DNA from: Streptomyces luomodiensis
GTDB lineage: Bacteria; Actinomycetota; Actinomycetes; Streptomycetales; Streptomycetaceae
Reading direction: 5' to 3'
Assembly: GCF_031679605.1 (NCBI RefSeq)
Contig: NZ_CP117522.1
Location: 4,340,001-4,404,000 of the forward strand
Length of the DNA stretch: 64,000 nt
Positions 59,017-64,000 of the stretch are shown in pieces. Within the stretch, counting starts at the first letter, position 1. Every line of letters begins with the position of its first letter. The position numbers were made by a program, and so were the translations under genes. A model generated the notes under the pieces. It was given only the letters and a program-made list of their open reading frames with translations. It searched no databases and had not been told where the DNA came from.

Positions 59017-60480
59017 ATGAATCCGCAGGGGGAACGCTGGACGGCGGAGCAGGTGCTGGCCCTGGCTTCTGACGCCGCGTCGCGCACGGCGGGCGGCAAG
59101 CTCGCCACGGCCGGCTCATGGTCGGGCGCGGGGGCGCGCGGCCAAGCGGTGTGGGGGCTGTGCTCGGGCAGCGGCAGCAAGCCGTACCAGACGGTCGTCG
59201 ATCTGAACGGACCCGGCTATCGGTGCAGTTGCCCGAGCCGGAAGTTCCCGTGCAAGCACGCGCTGGGCCTGCTGCTGCTGTGGGCGTCCGGCGAGGGGGG
59301 CGTGCCCGGGGGCGGTGAGCCGCCGGAATGGGCCGAGCAGTGGCTCGGCGGGCGGCGCGAGCGGGCCGGAAGAGCCGCCGCCGCGGCCCGGGAGGCGGGT
59401 GCGGGGAGCGGCGGGACGGGCGACGGGGTGGGCCGCCGCGGGACGGGCGACGGCTCGGGGAGCGGGCGGAGCGGCGGAGCGGCCGATCCGGAGGCCGCGC
59501 GCCACCGCGCCGAGCGGCGGGCCCAGCGCATCGCGGCGGGTGCCACCGAGTTGGAGCGGCGGCTGGCCGATCTGCTCCGCGACGGTCTGGCCGCCGCCGA
59601 CCGCGCCGGATACGGGGCGTGGGACGAGACGGCCGCGCGGATGGTCGACGCCCAGGCTCCGGGTCTCGAGACGCGGGTGCGGGAGCTGGCCGCGATCCCC
59701 TCGTCCGGTCCGGGGTGGCCCGCCCGGCTGCTGGAGGAGTGCGCGCTGGCCCACCTCCTCACCCAGGGCTTCCTCCATCTCGACCGCCTCCCGGAGCAGC
59801 TGGCCGCCACCACGCGCACCCGGGTGGGTCTCACCACGCCGGTGGCCGAGCTGCTGGCGACCGGGGAGGCGATCCGGGACCGCTGGCTGGTCCTGGGCCG
59901 CCAGGACGGCACGGACGGCAGGCTGACCACCCGCCGCAGCTGGCTGCGGGGCGAGCGTACGCACCGGATGGCGCTGCTGCTCTCGTTCAGCGCCCCCGGC
60001 CGGCCCCTCGAGCCCGCGCTGCCCACCGGCCTGGTCCTGGACGCCGACCTCACGTACTACCCGGCGGCCCGCCCGCTGCGTGCCGCGATCGGCGCCCGCC
60101 ACGAGGAGGTGCCGGAGGACCCGGCTCCCGCCGTGTCCGCGGCCCCCGAGGGGTGCGATGTCGACACCGCGCTCGCGATCTACGGGGCGGCGCTCGGGGA
60201 CGATCCCTGGCTGGAGGGCTGGCCGGTCGTGCTCACCGATGTGGTGCCGGTCCCTGGCGACGCCGGATGGCAGCTGGCGGACGAGCGCAGCGGCTCGGCA
60301 CTGCCCATCGATCCGCGCTGCGCGGGGCGCACCGACCTGTGGCAGCTGATGGCGATATCCGGCGGCGGCCCGGTCACCGTCTTCGGCGAGTGCGGCCATC
60401 GCGGCTTCTCGCCCATTACCACCTGGGACCCGACCCCCGTCCCGCTCATCGCGGCGGCAGCGCAGGGAGGCACCCGTTGA
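59017..60480 (+). CDS. SWIM zinc-finger protein of the MoxR system
   Basis: This 487-residue protein has the SWIM motif C-x-C-x6-C-x-H at residues 70-81 (CSCPSRKFPCKH), which binds zinc and can contact DNA or protein. A Gly/Arg/Ala-rich linker (about 110-165) and a long helical/beta C-terminal region follow. SWIM proteins occur with MoxR/VWA genes in many bacteria, as YehQ in E. coli. It lacks a ribosome site and probably starts from a leaderless damage-type promoter. It is coupled to the next gene by a TTGA overlap. Confidence 0.87.
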   Translation: MNPQGERWTAEQVLALASDAASRTAGGKLATAGSWSGAGARGQAVWGLCSGSGSKPYQTVVDLNGPGYRCSCPSRKFPCKHALGLLLLWASGEGGVPGGGEPPEWAEQWLGGRRERAGRAAAAAREAGAGSGGTGDGVGRRGTGDGSGSGRSGGAADPEAARHRAERRAQRIAAGATELERRLADLLRDGLAAADRAGYGAWDETAARMVDAQAPGLETRVRELAAIPSSGPGWPARLLEECALAHLLTQGFLHLDRLPEQLAATTRTRVGLTTPVAELLATGEAIRDRWLVLGRQDGTDGRLTTRRSWLRGERTHRMALLLSFSAPGRPLEPALPTGLVLDADLTYYPAARPLRAAIGARHEEVPEDPAPAVSAAPEGCDVDTALAIYGAALGDDPWLEGWPVVLTDVVPVPGDAGWQLADERSGSALPIDPRCAGRTDLWQLMAISGGGPVTVFGECGHRGFSPITTWDPTPVPLIAAAAQGGTR

Positions 60481-62105
60481 CCAGCACGACCCCCACCGCG
60501 CCCTGGGACGACCTCGTCGCGGCCGCGCTGCTCGGCACCGAGCGGCGCACCCCGCCGGTCGCCCCGCGCCCCGGGCAGGACGCACCGTCCGCCCTGCTGG
60601 ACGCCGCCGCGCTCAGCACCGTGCGGCGGCGGGCCGGGCTGCGTCCCGCGCCCGCCCGGCCGGGGCCCGGCCGGGCACCCGAGGATCCGCGGCCGGCGCT
60701 GCCCATGGCCGCCCGCAGCAGGCTGGCGATGCTGCTCGCCGACCGTTCGGCTCCGGGGCGCGGCGGCCCGCGCACCGCACCCGACCTCGCCGAACTGCTG
60801 CCGCAGTGGCTCGCGCTGGCCAACCACCACGGCTATCGGGTGCCCGACGCCCTGCTCCCGGCTCTCCTCGACGCCGCCCGCGCCCGCACCGATCTGCGGC
60901 CCGAGGCGCTGACGCTCGGCGGGCCGCGTGCGCTGTGGCTGGCCCGGCTCAACCCGGACTGGAAGTTCGCGCTGCGGGGCGCGCCGACGGGCCGGGCGCA
61001 CACCCCCGTCCCGGAGCCGTCCGAATCGGCCGGGACGGCCGCCGCCCCGCCCGATGAACAGCGGCTGTGGGAGGAGGGGCTTTTCGCCGAGCGGGTGTCG
61101 CTGCTGGCGGCGGCGCGCCACCGCGACCCGGCGGCGGGGCTGGCCCTGCTGGGCGGCACCTGGTCGACCGAGCGCGCCGAGGACCGGCTGATGTTCCTGG
61201 ACTCGCTGCGCGACGACCTCTGCCCGTCCGACGAGCCGTTCCTCGAACGGGCCCTGTCCGACCGCAGCCGGAACGTCCGGGCGACCGCCGCCGAACTGCT
61301 CTCCGCGCTCCCCGGCTCCGCACTCGCCGCGCGCATGGCCGAGCGGTCGCGCGGCTGTGTGTCACTGACCGCCGACGCCCGGATAACCGTCCGGCCGCCG
61401 GACGAGTGCGACAGCGGCATGCAGCGTGACGGCGTCGTGCCCAAGCCGCCCTCCGGCCGGGGGGAACGGTCCTGGTGGCTGGGCCAGTTGGTGGAGGCGA
61501 CCCCGCTGGACCGCTGGAGCGAGTGGTTCGGCGGACGCGGCCCCGCCGAGATCGTGGCGCTGCCCGTCGCGGACGGCTGGCGGGCGGATCTGCACGCCGC
61601 ATGGTGCCGGGCGGCGGTGCGGCAGCGCGACGCGGAGTGGTGCCGTGCGCTGCTCGGCACCCCGGCCGTCGCGCCCGCCAACACCGGGGAGGCGGCATCA
61701 GCCGCCTGGCGGGACCCCGCGAAGCTGCTGTCCGCGCTCCCCGCTCGGGAACGGGCGGAGTGGGTGGCCGAGTTCATCGCGTCCCACGGGCTGTCCGACG
61801 CCTTCCGGCTGCTGGGGGTGTGCACGGTGCCCTGGGCCGAACCGCTGGGCCGGGCCGTCGTCGACGCGCTGGACATCGCCCGGGACGCGGGCAGCTACCC
61901 GTGGAGCTTCAGCGGGGTCATGGGTCTGGCCGAGCGCTGCCTGGACCCGGCGCAAGCGGACCGGCTCGAGGTGCTGACGGCGATACCGGACGAGGCGGAG
62001 GGGGCGGCGCCGGGAGCCGGGGGCTATTGGGCAGAGGCGTTCCAGCGGCTCGTGGGAACGCTACGGCTGAGGGCGACCATGCGAGCCGAGCTCGAACCGG
62101 CCTGA
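60477..62105 (+). CDS. DUF5691 helical-repeat protein of the MoxR system
   Basis: This 542-residue protein starts at a TTG overlapping the SWIM stop (TTGA), with gggagg 7 bases upstream. The N-terminal DDLVAAALLGTERR motif and the HEAT-like SRNVRATAAELLSALPGS region are typical of DUF5691. The WWLGQLVEATPLDRWSEWFG segment is prominent. No catalytic motif is seen, so a scaffold or recognition role in the MoxR-VWA complex is likely, by inference. It is the last gene of the rightward arm. Confidence 0.8.
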   Translation: MTSTTPTAPWDDLVAAALLGTERRTPPVAPRPGQDAPSALLDAAALSTVRRRAGLRPAPARPGPGRAPEDPRPALPMAARSRLAMLLADRSAPGRGGPRTAPDLAELLPQWLALANHHGYRVPDALLPALLDAARARTDLRPEALTLGGPRALWLARLNPDWKFALRGAPTGRAHTPVPEPSESAGTAAAPPDEQRLWEEGLFAERVSLLAAARHRDPAAGLALLGGTWSTERAEDRLMFLDSLRDDLCPSDEPFLERALSDRSRNVRATAAELLSALPGSALAARMAERSRGCVSLTADARITVRPPDECDSGMQRDGVVPKPPSGRGERSWWLGQLVEATPLDRWSEWFGGRGPAEIVALPVADGWRADLHAAWCRAAVRQRDAEWCRALLGTPAVAPANTGEAASAAWRDPAKLLSALPARERAEWVAEFIASHGLSDAFRLLGVCTVPWAEPLGRAVVDALDIARDAGSYPWSFSGVMGLAERCLDPAQADRLEVLTAIPDEAEGAAPGAGGYWAEAFQRLVGTLRLRATMRAELEPA

Positions 62106-62109
62106 TCCC

Positions 62110-62690
62110 CGATCCGCACCGGAGTCCGGCCGCCGGATGCCCTGGGCCGGACGTGATCCGGCGTCAGGGCATCCGGGGTCCGGCCGTGCCATCGGGCGTT
62201 GGCCACGATCCGGGATCCGGTCGTGCTCAGGACCCCGGCCCTGGCTCCGGGCTCCGGCCGTCACTCCGATCCAGCCCCGGCTCCGGACAGATCCCGGCCG
62301 TCACCCGGGATCGGGCCATACCCCGGGCCCCGGCCGCGTCCAGGACCCGGCCGTCGCTCCGAACCCCGGCCCTCACCCGGAATCGGGCCCCCTACCTCGG
62401 GCCCCGGCCATAACCGGGGACCGGGCCGTGACTCCGGACAGACCACGGCCGTCACCCGGGATCGGGCCATACCCCGGGCCGCGGCCGCGTCCAGGACCCG
62501 GCCGCCCTTCATGACCCGGCCATCGCTCCGAACCCCCGCCGTCACCCGGAATCAGGCCCTACCTCGGGCCCCGGCCATAACCGGGACCCGGCCCTGGCTC
62601 CGGGCCCCGGCCGTCACCGGGGACCGGGCCTTGGCTCCGGACCCCGGCCGTGAACCGGAACCGACCGTGGCTCCGGAGCCCGGCCGTGCT
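62110..62690. repeat. Minisatellite region with 151-bp duplication
   Basis: Degenerate units of the ccccggccgtcacccgggat type fill the gap between the convergent DUF5691 and B12-subunit genes. A segment starting ctccggacag at 62281 is repeated from 62432, offset 151 bp, with few changes. The arrangement can also form many alternative hairpins and may serve as terminator for both genes. No real gene is present. Confidence 0.85.
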
Positions 62691-62706
62691 CCATGGCGGG
62701 TCCGGG

Positions 62707-63117
62707 TCAGGCGGCCACCGGGCGGACGTTCTCGCGGACCCATTCCACGATGGCCGCCGTCGTCGCCCCCGGGGTGAAGATCTCCGCGACGCCCTGCTCC
62801 TTGAGCGGGGGAATGTCCGCCTCGGGGATGATCCCGCCGCCGAACACCTTGATGTCCTCGGCCTCGCGCTCCCGCAGCAGCTCCAGCACCTTGGCGAACA
62901 AGGTCATATGGGCACCGGACAGAATGGACAGCCCGATCGCGTCGGCGTCCTCCTGGATCGCGGTGTCGACGATCTGCTCGGGCGTCTGGTGGAGCCCGGT
63001 GTAGATGACCTCCATGCCCGCGTCGCGCAACGCCCGCGCGATCACCTTCGCCCCGCGGTCATGGCCGTCCAGCCCCGGCTTGGCCACCACCACACGGATC
63101 GGACCGGTCACACCCAT
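62707..63117 (-). CDS. icmB: B12-binding small subunit of an acyl-CoA mutase (IcmB/MutA type)
   Basis: This 136-residue protein is a free-standing adenosylcobalamin-binding domain. The lower-axial histidine is His19 in the DxHxxG motif [15 protein letters not shown] and VFGGGIIP complete the cobalamin pocket. It must pair with a catalytic chain lacking this domain, such as that at 3835-5424 or an isobutyryl-CoA mutase large subunit elsewhere. The symbol follows its similarity to IcmB as I remember it; the methylmalonyl role is not excluded. ATG at 63117 has ggagg 5 bases upstream. Confidence 0.9.
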   Translation of the reverse strand: MGVTGPIRVVVAKPGLDGHDRGAKVIARALRDAGMEVIYTGLHQTPEQIVDTAIQEDADAIGLSILSGAHMTLFAKVLELLREREAEDIKVFGGGIIPEADIPPLKEQGVAEIFTPGATTAAIVEWVRENVRPVAA

Positions 63118-63732
63118 CGCAGCCTCCAAGCCCTTCGAGCCTTGCGAACCGTCGCCCGCACCGACGTGAACGAACGTTATCCCCAGCATCCCCTACCCGG
63201 CAGTTTCGCGGCACTCGGCGAGGGGGAAATCACACGTGGGACACGTTCACCGAAGGCGCCGTATGCGCTTCGGGCCGGCCACACCAGGGGAGCCGCAGCG
63301 GGGACCGTCGCACCGCGCAGCGCCGCCGGCAGTCGGATGGCGCCGCGGTGCGACGGAGCGGTCCCCGTACGCAACGCCCGCACCACCCCACCACCTCACC
63401 ATCGCAGTCCGCGCCCCTGTTGTCCGTACATCCACTCGTGCGTCAGATGTGCCCGGACTTCCAGGCGATAACGGAGTTGCGGCAGCCTGCCCCTGAATGC
63501 CGTGCGCGTTTCGTCGCTTTGTGCTCTTCCGCAACATCCGCAACATCCGCGTCAACGGAATCGGACATCTCGTCCTGGCGGTGCACGGCAACGACGCCAG
63601 GGGCGCCCTCTCGGTGCCCCGGGAGGGCGGGAATTGCCGAACGTCAATCGAACATCCGGCCAAGGGAGTGCGTACAGTCAGCCGAAAGACGGCCAAATAC
63701 CCTTTCCCGAGATGCTCGAAAGTCACGGAAGA
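63118..63732. other. Long gene-free stretch before the window-end gene
   Basis: About 600 bases show no convincing frame. Visible are a short repeat (cgcaacatccgcaacatccg at 63532) and a TACAGT box near 63673. GC falls slightly toward the right end. No known riboswitch consensus (glycine, B12, c-di-AMP) was recognised. Confidence 0.4.
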
Positions 63733-63762
63733 TTGTGGCTGCCGCGTACTGCCGGGTACAGT
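63733..63762 (+). promoter_or_regulatory. Vegetative-type promoter for the window-end gene
   Basis: TTGTGG (63733-63738), an 18-base spacer and TACAGT (63757-63762) form a good HrdB-like promoter. The predicted start near 63769 gives a leader of about 37 bases to the GTG at 63806. Confidence 0.55.
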
Positions 63763-63805
63763 CGCCGCTAATTCTCCTGCAGCCGAGGCGAAAGAGAAGT
63801 TGGTG

Positions 63806-64000
63806 GTGAACGACCGTCACCCGTCGGGGGCCTCTCCGACCGTCCCCGCTCCCGACGCCTCGTATCCGTACGAAGAGGCTTACGGTCAGCGGCAGGACAC
63901 AGCGCACGGCTACGTCGGGTACGACGGCTATTCCACCGGCAGCTTCGACCACCTGGCCACGGCCTACGGTGACGGTGACCCGCTCTTCGGCACGCTTCCG
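63806..64000 (+). CDS. Partial hypothetical protein, truncated by window end
   Basis: The first 65 codons read MNDRHPSGASPTVPAPDASY and continue with Tyr/Gly/Asp/Ala-rich, disordered sequence (HGYVGYDGYSTGSFD). Such tails are known at the N terminus of some streptomycete peptidoglycan peptidases, but nothing in the visible part proves function. The GTG at 63806 (or 63803) follows gagaag. The rest lies outside the window. Confidence 0.55.
   Translation, partial: MNDRHPSGASPTVPAPDASYPYEEAYGQRQDTAHGYVGYDGYSTGSFDHLATAYGDGDPLFGTLP

Noticed and set aside
59328..62105. 925-codon plus-strand gene
   Set aside because: The first 383 codons are the wrong frame of the SWIM gene; the DUF5691 start is the TTG at 60477.
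63118..63805. Riboswitch (c-di-AMP or B12) before the window-end gene or the B12 subunit
   Set aside because: I could not find the conserved boxes of either class; only a promoter-like pair was seen.

Overview
The window is very GC-rich, has dense genes with GTG, TTG and ATG starts, strong purine-rich ribosome sites and many 1-, 4- or 5-base gene overlaps. It carries typical streptomycete families (DUF3017, DUF4328, DUF6350/PerM, an SCO4848-type membrane protein, IcmB-like B12 protein). I read it as a core-chromosome segment of a Streptomyces or close relative. The gene order resembles, in reverse, what I remember of the S. coelicolor SCO48xx region; that is recollection, not a search. I see no prophage, transposon, integrase, CRISPR, rRNA or tRNA.

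Layout. 0-10 kb: amidase, small membrane protein, B3/B4-domain protein, zinc-ribbon protein, a minisatellite array, a stand-alone methylmalonyl-CoA-mutase catalytic subunit, an L,D-transpeptidase lipoprotein, an ECF sigma/membrane-regulator pair and a DUF4328 protein. 10-17 kb: GH20 hexosaminidase, second array, a degenerate OHCU-decarboxylase-like protein and the sdhCDAB operon. 17-27 kb: VanZ-RDD protein, metallophosphoesterase with an in-frame repeat insert, D,D-carboxypeptidase, YihY protein, RNA-ligase-like protein, trpS, an ECF sigma gene and glyA. 27-33 kb: rocD, a YgiC/YgiB-like pair, a MocR regulator divergent from an AhpD-like protein. 32.6-40 kb: glycine-betaine locus (betB, betA, ABC ATPase, fused double permease, binding protein). 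40-51 kb: mdh, DUF3017, folD, purH, purN, PerM, sucD, sucC, joining TCA cycle, C1 metabolism and purine synthesis. 51-54 kb: two secreted low-complexity proteins. 54-62 kb: a divergent five-gene MoxR-ATPase/DUF5682/VWA versus SWIM/DUF5691 system. 62-64 kb: fourth array, the B12-binding mutase subunit and the start of a truncated gene.

The most notable system is the MoxR/VWA/SWIM locus. Its divergent control region contains two oppositely oriented copies of the TTGTCAGTG box. The right-hand copy matches exactly the RecA-independent DNA-damage promoter consensus known from mycobacteria (TTGTCRGTG, 8 bases, TAnnnT), and its -10 box lies 7 bases before a start codon that lacks a ribosome site. 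This suggests that both arms are induced by DNA damage through a PafBC-type regulator. The other recurring oddity is minisatellite expansion, both between genes and in frame inside genes.
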